64,000 nt of DNA from Astrocystis sublimbata (Eukaryota > Ascomycota > Sordariomycetes > Xylariales > Xylariaceae). The stretch covers positions 124,001 through 188,000 of the forward strand of contig JAJNNY010000061.1 of NCBI GenBank assembly GCA_022453515.1. The letters run 5' to 3'. Of the stretch, positions 1 to 11,909 are shown piece after piece. The notes under the pieces were generated by a model. The model had not been told where the DNA came from, did not search any database, and saw only the letters and a list, made by a program, of their open reading frames with translations. Made by a program: the position numbers and the translations under genes. The first letter of the stretch is position 1; each line of letters starts with the position of its first letter.

Positions 1-234
1 CGCGGAATTGCAGAGGGAGTACACAGCGAAGGCGAAGATAATTGTAAGTAATACTTCGAAAAGGGGAGCCCTGTTTTTTTTCTTTAGTACGGGGGGGTAA
101 TGAAATTAAAAGAGAAATTAGCAGCCATTCAGGGAGCGGTCCGGTACGCAAGGACGAGGAAGCCCTGGGCAGGCCAGGCAGCTAATAATACAGCTTACAG
201 GGGAGAAGGCGGGGTGCTACCGCTTGCGCACTAG
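1..234 (+). CDS. possible 3' end of a gene entering from the left edge (doubtful)
   Basis: Bases 2-43 are open in one frame and end at a GTAAGT donor. A pyrimidine-rich tract with a TTTAG acceptor follows at 81-87, and the same reading phase stays open from 88 to a TAG at 232-234. The joined stretch has about 62 codons and reads as a basic, lysine-rich helix-prone segment (MKLKEKLAAI). The intron would be only 44 nt and has no clear branch site, and the first exon is too short to judge codon use. I do not recognise a family. It may equally be chance. Confidence 0.18.
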
Positions 235-3200
235 AGCCATCGAGCTCTGAGGGCAGCGCGGGCAGCACGCTCGGCACGAGGCAGGCTAGCAGGGGCGGTG
301 GAAGTAGGAGAGTAGGTACCCAGGTCCACTGTGGCAGTGAAGGCGCATACACAAGTACCTCCAGAGGTCTAGAGTTGTGCATCGCGATCCTGTAAGGTTG
401 GCTGTGCCTCCTTGCTGCCTTAGCTTCCATAAGTACATGCCGTACCTAATGAAAGCTAGGTAGGCTCGGTAAGGTATACGATCCGTACGGAAAACCTAAG
501 CAAGTAGAGAATATTGCTCTGCTGGTAGGTACCTCACCTCGTTGAGAACCCGTCCACTCCTTCGATTAAGGTTAGCTTCTGCGTCTTTGTTACCAAGCGT
601 AGCCTTAAGGTTAACAAGCTTAACATTAGGGTTGAGTTACGCTCATTGGACTTGTCTCAAATATCTAGTTTCATCCACCCTTTACCCTTTCCCAAGTCTT
701 TTACTGTCGTTGTCAAACGATGCGCGGGGAATATTGGGATGCCTCTGAGTTTGGAGATAAGTCGTAGTTCAACAGAGCAGATACCAGGAGTTCACCTTAC
801 AGTAACACGCTTTGTGAACAACACAAAGTAGGAAATATGATCGTTCTACACTCATTGCTTACCTCGTTTTTAGGCAACAGCAATAGCCAGGCACGCAGCT
901 TCCATCTACTATGCAACTTATTGTGCCCTGGTGGTTTGAAACTTCAACTACCTAAGTACCTAGTACTATTCGGCAACCGAGGCTACCTGGTGCTCACCTC
1001 AGCGCCTTGTATTTGTCGACACTACTATACAAAGACAGCCTTGTGGCTTCAGATCTATTCGTACATCTACTACCTAATTTATCATCAGGTTCAAGTTCTA
1101 AAGTATAAATGTCAGTTACCAGTTGCTAATATTGAAGCCCTGGTTGGCAATGGAGTAAGCCTCAATACTGATCCATGGTTCCAACAGGACGACGACAAGC
1201 TCAATTAGAGTTCCATCTGGATTTCGTGTCCACCGGCGGCGTGGTTGTTTTCTGTCGTGTCTGCATTGCAATCACACTACCCCCAATATAAACCTGAGAG
1301 CAACAATGATAAGTATTATGAGTAAAAACCTACTTAGGTATCTGTAACGAACTCACATACCTCAGTTTTTATCTACATCGCTACCTAACTATAATATGTA
1401 CTAAGTAGCTAGGCGTGAGCTAAATTAAGCATTGGGAGAGAATACACACACACAATTGGGCTCCCGCATGACGACACCGTCGAACACTAACAAATAATCG
1501 CGCTGCCCAGTGCTTACCTACCTGCAGTAGGCATCCAGCACAGGCTGGTTACATTGTGAAGGAGCAGCGCAGCACAGGTGGCGTCGCATTGCAGCGCCAT
1601 CAATCAGATGTTCCGCGCATCTAGGCCAGCGGGACCCTTGAGCTCGCCAGCCAAGCTCGCGTCTTCTCCATTTCGTCATTTGCCTGCGCCCAGACTGTCT
1701 AATGCAAGTGCTGCAGGACTAGAACACCACCCTAGAAGAGCTGCATTGCGCCTTGACTGGTTCGTGCCCTCCATCGCATCGAGGTAGACATCATAGCCGT
1801 GTCTTGGAGTCGGCAGAGGGATTCCGGGGCAGATAGCGATTCTAGTATCGTTGCTTGTTGCCTGGAGTGATCAACCACCACAAAACGCGGGGACACCGCA
1901 CTTTCAGACAGCCCTTGCCGAATGTATCATGCTTAAAATGACCCTAGACCAGCTTTGAGAAGAAGGCGAAGGCGGGGCGGCGATGGTCCATGAACGACCT
2001 CGGATATGTGGGTACCACCCGCAGGTAGTACAATGTAGCTCTCCGAACGTAGACTGGGCATTGACGTACAGGCAGTTAGCTAAACACCTACATGCAGTAG
2101 CTAGCTGTGTCGGCCGGCACAATCTTTACTGCTGCCTATCCGTACTCTGGACGGAATGGGGGCTGTGCAATAAGACCTAGGTAGTAGTAGATGGATGGCC
2201 TCCCACTTCGAGCCACTCTCGACTCTAGCTATGCTTAATGGTGCATGCATTTGAACTTCTCCCAACTCAAAACTCGTAGATAGTTAACATCCTTGCCTAT
2301 CTCGATGCATGGCAGTGCCGAGGGAATCCCATATTTCATACCAAGCATACGAGTACAAGGTCTTATTGTTTGACGTTGCTCCAACTGTGGGACATAGCAC
2401 ACATCTTATAGTTGAGTATAGCACAGTGCCACCAAATTCCGATACGATAATGCAATAGGTAACGCCTTGCAGCAAGATGCAAACCTTTGAATTCAGTGAG
2501 TGGTGAGAGCCCAAATTCCAGGCGGGCCAGGCATCAGGCTCGCCAGGAACCCCTCATCGGCCACCCCTTTCTGAGGTCTGGGATTGCCTCTAATCAGATT
2601 GATCAGATCAGGTTATCTATGGCAGAAGTGTGCAGATTGTGAGGTTCTTCTTATTTACGTGTGGGATTTCGCCGTATTAAACATTTGAAGTTGCTTCCAA
2701 TGAGGAGTAACCTGAGGTGTTACCGATTATCTAGCCGACACTCCTACAATAAGGCACTGCGCACGCTAATTGATTCCCAGCCGAGGAATTGCACCTCCTT
2801 CAGCTGTACTCGTTTTAGAGTTGAATTGTCGCCATGAATTGCCGGAGCCATTGGAGTTCTACGGAGTAGGTGGTGTTCCTTCCTTCCCTTGGATTTAGAT
2901 AAATGTCCACTGGGCAGTTAAAGTCTGCGTAGGGTTTGCTTGTGCACAGTGTCGAGCGTGACCATGGAGAGAGGCCCGGATACAACCTTACAACTTATAA
3001 TCTGATCGTGTGTAAATGCCGCACTCAAGCCACCACAAACTTTTTTAAGTTGAACCCATTCCAGTACCTACCAGTCCTGCCCGTTTAAACGCAGGTATCT
3101 GCACCCGACGAGAACACGGTCGAGACACAGTGTAGGCGAACGCGACTCTGAATTGAACTGAACTGAACTGACTGTTCATGTGACAAAGCCAGTCCGGAAC

Positions 3201-5241
3201 CAAGTAGTGGGTATTTAATTTCCAGCTGGGCGAATGGGACGCGGGAGCGAACCCACGGAGTCCAAGCACAGGCACGACGAGGTTCCACCGCGGCAGAAAA
3301 ACCCTTTCCAAATAATCCTAGCTTTCCAATGCTGATCCGCTTCACGCTGTTTCTAGGTCCATGCCGCGATACATGCTCGTAGAATGCCCATGTTGATTGA
3401 TGGTCTTGGTATTCGAGGGGTAGGTCAGATATTCATCGAGTGTAACAGACCGATATTTTCATTCCCCTTTCTGCACTAGATACCACGACATAATTTCCTA
3501 CCTAAACTCAGGTGACCACATTGAGTGGGTTAGCATTTTTGTCTTGGGGAACGACCCGAAAGGCTTAGCATTCACATGCATTGGCGGCCTCAATAGCTTG
3601 TGAGGTAATCTTTTCTCTTGCGTTTTATATTCCGATATCAGGTGACATGGTGCGCCTCGAGGCTATCGCCCGGGACAAAGCTTCTCCCTAAGCGACTTGG
3701 TGGGCGATTTGCAACGTTTTGTCTACCAGGTAATAGATATGCCGTCGCGGATACCTCTGCGCGCACCTTGAAAGAAAATAAAACCCCCATCATCCCACAG
3801 TCCGGAAAGAGCTTAATCACCTCGCGGGAAATCGGGCGATGGTGGATCGGCAATCGCGGTTTCGCGGTCCCCAGCTTTTTATCTCTCTCTCGGCATCGGA
3901 CTGTTCACCAATGTCCGCACTCCCGACAAATGTACTACCTTTGCAATTTTGGGGTGAAATGGTACTACTGCTTAGTGCATAATATCTAGTAGCAAGTTCG
4001 AATCACTATAGCAAGAAGGACAATTGCAATTACGGACGACTTACAAGTAGGGTTAGGTCTAGCTGAAGGTCTAGTTGAACTCTCAGGAAGCTCGCTAGGT
4101 AGCGGAGTAAGCTCAATGTTCCATAAGTCATAGTTGAATCTATCGCGAACAGCGACATGGGTATGTTACAAACAACCATCCACCCCGCTTATGGAAGCAA
4201 TTTGGAACGGATGCAGCTGTCGCATGGGTCTAGGATGCTTTTATGAATTCTAAACTATTATCAGTATCCAAATCCTAGTACAACAGCCCTTGCCGGAGTT
4301 CAGACCGATAACCACTTTAACTGTCTGCTGCTAGAGGCAAAGTTGCATAATTGCAACCGCAGTTTACCCTCACCGTCACTCATCTCACCTTAACGGCTTC
4401 ATTGATAGGCTGAACTTGGAGCTACTCATAAGGCAGCAGCCTCGCCCGCAAAACATTGCTGATCAAGCTCCTTCACCCGCATTACGTGAGACACAAGCCC
4501 TGCCACCGAGGCTGAGTTTCGTTTGATCAATGCATTGTCAACCCCTATCATGCTCATTGAGCAACACCGACCGACATCTGAGCCATCAATCGTGTTTCAT
4601 CGAGTGTCAAGTTCAAGAAACCAGCATGACCAGATGCTTTATCGCGTGAGATATCCGCTACATTCTGCTTACGCTGCCATAATCTCAGAAATGTACTCAG
4701 TATTGGGCGGGGTTTATTGACCAAGGAATATGTAGATATCCTATATACCCTCAAAGGGTATTCATTGTACACAATAAGAGTGATGATGTACAATCTGTAG
4801 TCTATGAAATGTTGATTTCGCCATGCCCATCGTGTTCTCAAATGCGCATTGCATACTTGTTTGTCTCAACACTCGTGCTTTAACTCTGTGTCTTGAGGAT
4901 TCTGATGCGTCAAGACCAGGTGCAAACAGCTATTTCCTGTGTCGGGCCATCGTCGACTTGGTGATTGACACCGTCACACCGCAAATGGCCCAGATGATCT
5001 TGGTGAGACTTGAGTCAGAGTGCGGCTCATCACCTAAGCACTGTGAAAATGTTAGCATATCGAAGCTCCGAATGTCTTGGACGTGTGGGTATCGAACCTC
5101 CTTCAGCAATTCGATCGTCTCAGCTCACTGGAATACCGGGATTCAAGATAGACCAACAAACTCTCGCGCTATTTGAAGCGATGGCGATGCGTCGTGTGCG
5201 GTAACAAGATATGATTATAATTATAGTAGACTTCCAAGCGC
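235..5241. other. gene-free stretch
   Basis: About 5 kb in which I find no supported gene. Open frames here are short, start without context and show no recognisable protein. Scattered AGGTA/TACCT motifs occur near 465-535 and 1320-1400. The stretch ends downstream of the THOC5 gene, which is transcribed leftwards towards it, so its right end should contain that gene's 3' UTR. Confidence 0.5.
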
Positions 5242-6159
5242 TCAAACATTTTTGTCGAATAACTTCGTGATTGGCTTCGCCGACTATTTCTCATTGTGAG
5301 CCTAAGTGAGGTACAATATGGCAAGGGAAGCACTCACATCGATGAACTTCTCAAGCTCTTTGTCAAGATTGGAAAGGTCGTCCTTCCGTCGCTTATTATC
5401 GGCGATTAGTTTCTGTTTCCGTTTGAGCAATTCCATACGCTTCTGCTCCAGGGCTTCTCGCTCGCTCCGTTCGTGCTCGATCCGCGCAACCATCAAGGTG
5501 TTCTCGTCGTCGGTCGCATGCTCGGGTTTCAGGGCTAGAAAATCTTCCACGGCGATGAGGGGGAGTTGCTGATACGAGTGACTGTTTTGGATGCTTATTA
5601 GCTCTTGCGTAAGTTCGGTAACTGGGTAGCAGTAAGAGCTGCGGATGTTGTCCATGCGGTTGCCCTCCAGGCCTTCTTGATTGGCCGAGGGGTGTGTGCT
5701 CGGGACTGGGAATGCCGATGCTACTGGCATGGCTTCCCCTTCTTCCATGGCATCCACTTGTTCATTGGCACAGCGATGATGCGTGGAGGCAGGATCAATG
5801 GAGACTGACTCATATGACTCGCAAGCTGCAATCTCGCCTTGTAGGTGACGCTGTTCGTAGTATAGGTTATGGAGCTGGAGGCGCAGGCGGTCGACCTCCT
5901 GGCGGGCCTCGGAGGTCTGGGCTTTCGTCTGGCGTGCGGCGAAGTTGGCAGCTCGGTGCAGTCCGCGAAGCTGGGCAAGGTTCGTGATCAGAAGCTTCTG
6001 TTGTTTCGACGTCTCGAGTTGGGCTTCGGTCGAGGCGCTGTCGATTGGGCCGGCGGCGGCAATATGTTGGACGAGATGCAAGGCTTGTATGCGTGTCTCC
6101 CGCGAGACAGCGAGAACGGTGGTCAGCTGGGGGTCCGTCACAATATCGGTGGCGGCCAT
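5242..6159 (-). CDS. THO complex subunit 5 (THOC5/Fmip family)
   Basis: Two exons: 6159-5338 and 5283-5242, joined over a 54-nt intron (5337-5284, GTGAGT...AATAG); 287 residues. THOC5 belongs to the nuclear THO/TREX complex that couples transcription to mRNA packaging and export. The middle segment with LHNLYYEQRHLQGEI and the later YQQLPLIAVEDFLALKPEH followed by a long charged helix are hallmarks of the family. The terminal exon was chosen because it supplies the expected ending AKPITKLFDKNV, which matches the family's AKPIxxxF tail; reading into the intron would end at a non-conserved tail. Coiled coil is likely at about residues 75-115 and 215-272. The fungal form is much shorter than the animal one, which has a large C-terminal extension. 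The start ATG at 6159 precedes MAATDIVTDPQL and is the first in frame. Confidence 0.88.
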
Positions 6160-7623
6160 GGTCTCTCTGGCTTGGATGAGTAGGCACTCTCAAGAGGGTA
6201 TCAAATGGACGCTGAATTGTATGCTGTGGTTGACGCGACAGGTTTGTCAAGCTGAAGGTTGGCAAGGCGTGTCTGAGCTGTGGGGTATGCGCCTGTTACC
6301 TTATCTTACCTAGCCTGGGCTTAGGTTACCAGGTAAGGTAGCATCCATCAGATGATCCATGCTACCTTACGCTACCCGCCGTCGAGGCCGTTAATTGGCA
6401 CATTGGTACATATGTAGGCACAACCCTGCGTCATCAACAATGGCATTTCCCAATCGAGAGAGTGTCATAAGCCTTCATATTATGGCAAGCCATTGAGGGC
6501 AGACTACACACTGGTGTGTTTTTCTGTTGACGAGGTGTTAGAACAAGGTAAGATCTGGATAGCAGCTGTCACATCATCTACGTTGTATAGCAGTTAGGTA
6601 AATTGACTGAAATCGGGCAAGCAGTTGAATGACTCTGAAAGTCTACATATCCGACATGTAGGTAAGTCGTTACCTACCTACATAGGTATTTGCCTAGGTA
6701 GGTAGTCTCCTAGTCAGGCAGTTACACTAAGTACAGGGGCCGCCGGGGCGGCTACTTCCAAGTCGCAACGCTACTACGCATCCTTCCCTCCTTGACCTTA
6801 ATTGCTTTAGTAAGGCAAGTTGTAATTCCCGACTTTGATGCTTTTGAGATTGTAATTATTGCCTCAATAGTTCCAAAAACGCCGTCGTGTCCAAGGGGGA
6901 CCGGTGGACAGACTAAGCGATACTGCGGTAACCGCTCTGTTTCTCCTCTCTCCCTTGACTGTGAGTGGCGATCTCGTGGTATTTCGCGAGTAAGGTATGT
7001 CCTATGTCCCTATGTCTCATGTTCAATGTTCCTGTTATTAATGTAATGTACAGTAGTAGGTACCTGGACACGCTAAGTTGGGTGCATGTGTACTTCAGTA
7101 CCTAACCTAGTAGATTGATTTCACATGCATCTCATTGTCATGTCAAAAAGCAAGACCCTGACACCCTGACATGCTGATCCGACCTATGCCGAGCAGCTAG
7201 CGAGACACGGAAACCCACCTCGTCCAAGCAATCCTTCAGCTGGCCAATCTCCGTCCGAAATCCACCCTATGTCAGCGGAGAAGTGGGCGAGAGGCGAGCC
7301 AACATAAACGCCCTTTATCCCCCCCCAACCCCATCCAAGCATCTGCGTCTGGTTGTTGGGTTGTGTTGTCGCTGTCGCTGTCGCTGTTGCTGTACCCGAC
7401 TTCCAACTGCGACGAACCATTCCCGTTCCTCGAAACCAACAATTCCTTGACTACTGACTGGCCCAATTGCGCTTGGCTCGACCATCTGCCAGCGCGTTCG
7501 TGGCACCAACTCACTCGCCCGCACACTTCGCCAGCTTGGCTCTCCACCCACGCCGCGGCCACCACAAACATCGGCAAGCCATTCCCCAGACGGGAAGAGG
7601 AGAAAGAGAAAGATTATACCAAC
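6160..7623. promoter_or_regulatory. divergent intergenic region between THOC5 and the PAQR gene
   Basis: This 1.46 kb separates two divergently transcribed genes and must contain both promoters. It holds a dense AGGTA/TACCT cluster at 6657-6707. A short GTCGCT repeat and a C/T-rich tract at about 7320-7620 lie just before the PAQR start, as is common for fungal 5' leaders. No separate gene is visible. The promoter assignment is by position only. Confidence 0.5.
6657..6707. repeat. AGGTA/TACCT motif cluster
   Basis: Repeated AGGTA and its complement TACCT in both orientations, including TACCTACCTA and CCTAGGTAGGTAG. Because the motif is partly self-complementary, the cluster can fold into short hairpins. 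The same motif recurs in most intergenic regions of the window. Confidence 0.6.
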
Positions 7624-9391
7624 ATGTCCTGCTCGACATCCTACGCCCTCGGGGCGTGCCACGATTCCTCCGACGCCATGAGTACTGGCGCGGTTGTCCA
7701 CGACCAGAGAACCCAGCGCCGTCGCCACTCTATTGCTCCTCGACGACGGAAGTCTCTGGTCAACCAAATAATGGACGGCGAAGAGGCAATTCTGCTCAAG
7801 GTGTGTTTTCAAACTCTCGGTCGGTACATTGTTGCTCTGCTAATATCAAGCAGGTCGATATGTTTCTCTCCGACCTCGAGCGCCGCTTGGAATCCCTCGA
7901 ATCCTACGGCGATCTGATACACCTCGATTCCAGCATAGCAAAGACATTCGCCACGCTGCAAGTAGTGCGAGAGAGATGCTCTAACGTATCCGAAGGTGTT
8001 ATTGGTGCCGGTAGACGCCGCCTCCATATCGTGGTCGACACACTGGATGCTAGGTATCAGGGGGCCCTCGCCAGAGCCGAGTCGATGAACGAAAAGGCTA
8101 GAATGGGCATTGAGCTCCTAGACACCATGTTGGACGACTTCGAGTCGCGTGCGGTCAAACTGCGCGACCAGGGATATGCGAACGCTGCCGGAGCTGCCGA
8201 AAGCCTTATGGATGGCGGTCGCCGAGTCATGGGCGAAGCCCGTGGCGTCGTCGACGAAGGTATTGGACGGGCCAAGCGCGCGGCCGAATCTCTCGAGGAG
8301 CATGTTCAGAACGCCATCACAAGGGCACGCGAGGAGGGCTTGCTGAGATATGACGAGTTGCCCGTTCCCTGGAGGATCAATCCTCATATCCTGAAGGGCT
8401 ATCGCTTCTCAGACTCCAAGATCGAATGTGTCAGGTCTGTATTCGGGGTTTCTAACGAGACCGTGAACATCTGGTCTCATGCCCTGGGCTTCTTCCTCAT
8501 GCTGTCTGTCGCCTTCTATTACTATCCAACATCCGCCAACTTCTCCCTCTATACCAAGACCGATGTTTTCATCGCCGCGGTTTTCTTCTTTGCCGCCTGC
8601 AAGTGCCTGGTCTGCAGCACCATTTGGCATACGATGAATTGCGTCGCCGATCAGACCCTCATGGAAAGATTCGCTTGCATAGACTATACTGGAATATCGT
8701 TGCTCATTGCCGCGTCAATCATGACCACCGAATACACCGCCTTCTACTGCGAACCCTTTTCTCGATGGGCTGTAAGTAATCTTCTAAGCCACTCTTCTCC
8801 CTCTTCTGGCGCATAGCCCCGAGTTGTCCTCCTGCCTGCCAATTAGCAAAGTTCATGGAATGCCGCTTGCACATATGAACTCACCTGAATCACCCAAATG
8901 GCCATGACTGACTCTCAGGGCTCTAGTACATGACCACAACTGCGGTTCTGGGCATCGCAGGTACTATCCTGCCATGGCACCCCAAGTTCAACGGTCAAGA
9001 CATGGCCTGGCTCAGAGTGGGCTTCTTCATTGGACTAGGAGCCACGGGATTCTTGCCACTTCTTCAGATCATTATAACCCGCGGCTCGGCCTCGGCTTTC
9101 GAGTTCTACGGCGAATCCAACTTGATCAAATCCCTCCTCGTCTATGTTCTCGGGGCATTTGTTTATGCTAGCAAGATTCCAGAAAGATGGTTCCCCGGCG
9201 CGTTTGATTTCTTTGGAAATGCCCACAATCTATGGCATGTGAGTGATACCGGATGATTGCGAAACTAGAACGAAGAAGCTGACCCAAGACAGATGGCTGT
9301 CCTCGGTGGCATCATATTCCATTACATTGCTATGCTTCAGTTCTTCGCAGGTGCTTTCAAGAGGGCCGAACTCGGATGCCCGGCCTACTGA
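7624..9391 (+). CDS. PAQR / adiponectin receptor-like (Izh-type) membrane protein
   Basis: Four exons: 7624-7800, 7854-8771, 8927-9238, 9293-9391; introns of 53, 155 and 54 nt; 501 residues. PAQR proteins are seven-helix membrane proteins. Yeast Izh members act in lipid and zinc homeostasis, and several relatives have ceramidase-like activity. Diagnostic pieces in order: PWRINPHILKGYR (about 231-243), ETVNIWSHALG (261-271), STIWHTMNC and CIDYTGISLLI, and a final AHNLWH...IIFHYIAML with the metal-ligand histidines. The last His-bearing helix is split by intron 3. Residues about 60-225 form a soluble, alanine- and charge-rich amphipathic region rather than the short N-terminus of most family members; the overall size suggests an Izh3-like form. 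ATG 7624 gives MSCSTSYALG and follows a C/T-rich leader. The gene converges on the GPI-protein gene, with 200 bp between their stops. Confidence 0.9.
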
Positions 9392-9591
9392 ATGGGAACG
9401 GATCATTGAAATGAGGAATAAATGTGACGCAACATAACTAACGAACAAACAAACATCTAAAGCATGATTTGGTTTATCGTGATATCCAACTCCACATCCC
9501 TCTCCACCTCTTACACAGCACCTTGGTGTGGTGACCCATCACGCTCAACTTTTCGTTTATTATACAGCCCTGGCCAGTCTCACCTGCAGAA

Positions 9592-10387
9592 TTATAAGAA
9601 CACAACCACACTCAAAACAGCTAGTGTGGTAATAAAGCTTATGAGAGGTCGAATTTCGGCTGCAGCGGAAATTTTAAACACGGACGAGACAGGCATCGAG
9701 GGATGGATCGGGGTTGGAGCAGACGTGTTGGTTGCTTGTATCACCCTGGCCGTGCTGAAGCCAGATCTTGTGTGACAACCGCAAGCCGGGGAAGATGCCG
9801 CGGCAGCTTTCGTCAAATGCGTAGGCTCAGCAACACTTTCTGCGTCAGACTTGAATGTGTTTATTGGGGTCGGACCTGGACCCGGCCCGGCTGGGAGAAA
9901 CGGCGTGACAGTGAAAGTGCGACCGCCTTGTGTTGAGGTACTCGTCGTCATTTGTCCAGATGTGGAACTCTGCGAATGCGAGTGTGCACTCTCGGCGCAG
10001 GTGGCCAAATCGACATCCTGTTCAGAAGCTCAGCATCTCAGTTCATCCGATGACAGTTCTTCCATCGTAACATACCTCTGAGCAGCAGTAGCCTACCACA
10101 GGGGCACAATAACTACCACTCTCGCAATGGTTATTGTCTGCACAACATGTCTACTTCGCTGTTAGCATGTGCAACATGTCATGCGACTAACGGCTTACCT
10201 GGCCAAGACTTGGATTATAACACCAGAGACTATCGCGTCCGCCGCAAGGTATTGAGCCATTGCCATAGGTTTGATCACATGGCACCAACTCCTGCTTTGG
10301 GGACCGAGTCGAAATTGGCCAGTACAAGTCTGATGCTTGTACTGCAAGCCCAAAAACTGGCACCAGAAGTACTTTTGAGAATAGCAT
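9592..10387 (-). CDS. small cysteine-rich secreted protein, probably GPI-anchored
   Basis: Three exons: 10387-10199, 10150-10076, 10017-9592; introns of 48 nt (with GCTAAC branch) and 58 nt; 229 residues. The protein begins with a hydrophobic signal peptide (MLFSKVLLVPVFGLAVQA) and a short ectodomain. About a dozen cysteines are concentrated in residues 37-98, with motifs LGQ/TCC, GSYCAPVVGYCC and DLATCAE. A serine/threonine/proline-rich stretch follows, and the C-terminus is hydrophobic (about ISFITTLAVLSVVVFL), as expected for a GPI-attachment signal. This arrangement resembles a family of uncharacterised fungal cell-surface proteins with a CC...C...YCAP...CC core. All three exons join in phase 0 and each restores a cysteine motif, which supports the model. 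Its function is unknown; a cell-wall or plasma-membrane surface role is inferred. Confidence 0.8.
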
Positions 10388-11909
10388 GGCGACTATAGGG
10401 GTCTCTCTACCAATACAGTCTAGGTGACTGGGTACTGGGCTTGTCGAAGATATGTGAGCGGCAGCTTGGCAATGCTAGCGGTAGACAACTGGAGGCGACG
10501 AGTTCCGAGATGCGGATATTGGTATTGGAAAGTGGACGGCGAATACGTGTTTGCTTCGCAAGACGATAGATGGACTAGAAAGATAGCCTAATTGCTAGAC
10601 TTAGAGAGTTGAAGAATCGAAGTTGTTGATGCTGTTGATACTGGAATGATCATTAGAAAATGTGGACGGACATCTTAATACATATAATGGCCATTCCTGT
10701 TCCCTTGTAGGAACAGACAGGCATAGCTACTACGAGCTACTACGACCAATATCTCAATGTGCAATCTGTCTGCATGTTGTCGAACTGCATAGGGAGGCAT
10801 CGTTTATCCTATGATTCACCAGCGGATGAGCACTCTTACGATCAATATATGTGGCCTACATAGCTCGAGTTGAGTTGTTGGAATTTGCGGCGTTTCATAG
10901 TGTGCATGTCATAGACACATTCATACTGCGTGTGAACCCCTTACTTACCCTGGCAAAGTCGCCCGCTCTCAAGTTATCTTTCCTGCTCGTCTTCGAACAA
11001 CCGGATGATCGCCATGCTAGTTGAGATCCTCTAGTTGCGATGTCAAATGTCAATTCTCCAATACCAAGCTTCCGCACACGAGGCCACATACAACAAACAT
11101 ACTATCTAGCCATCTTCCTAGGCATAACCAAGTAGGTCAATGAGGTTGCAAGGCTGCAACCGAATTATTCATCGCCATCGCTGCATACCTATTCGCAAGG
11201 GATGCGAGAAAGGGCGTGCGAGGGAATGATATTTGAGTACGAGGCTGCCTGCGGTTGACTAGCAATCAATGCAAATGAGACAGAGAGTCAGGATGAAAGA
11301 GCTAGTAGTTGAGCCATCGATTCCCACGCCACAAGTTTCGGTTTCCCGCTACCTACTTAAGTATATTTCATAGAAAGATGAGACCGGAGCCCGCCACTTC
11401 CCAGAAAAAAGCAAAGAGAAACTGACGCAGGCCCTCCCTCTCAGTTCAGGTATGTACAGGAGTTAGTTGTTCAGCTTGGCGAGGGAAGCTGAAACGTATT
11501 AGTGAGGAGATTAGTACTCACGGCTCAGGGTCAGACAGCGTAGAACGAAGTAAAAAAAAGATAGATCTTTGCTCTTGATATAATCATCAAGTATAGCATT
11601 TATTCATAAGCCGGCTCTGACTACACCTAAGTTGATGTGAGGCGAATGGTAAGGCACCTCTTACGAACTCCACCGCATGCCATCCCTGATGATTCTGGCC
11701 TATAGTCAACCCATTTTGTAGTATACCAACTATAACACTCATCATGGGAGCAGTACTGCCTGTTGATCGTAACATCGTTCGTAGTAAGCAAGCCATGTTC
11801 TGCATTACCTCATTGTCTAGTCATGATCATGAAATACATCTCGGTTGTACAAAGACAGTCCGATTTCTATCGCATCGGGCATCCAAACTGCAGAGCTAAA
11901 TTACTTGTT
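10388..11909. other. gene-free stretch between the GPI protein and BUB2
   Basis: About 1.5 kb without a supported gene. The left part is upstream of the GPI-protein gene and probably holds its promoter. The right part lies beyond the BUB2 stop and should hold that gene's 3' UTR. Nothing else is distinct. Confidence 0.45.

Noticed and set aside
5080..5105. tRNA T-loop-like GTATCGAACC
   Set aside because: The flanking five-base stems do not pair; no cloverleaf.
5302..5337. 36-nt intron option for the last THOC5 splice
   Set aside because: Too short for a fungal intron, and it ends in a non-conserved tail; the 54-nt alternative gives the conserved AKPIxxxF ending.
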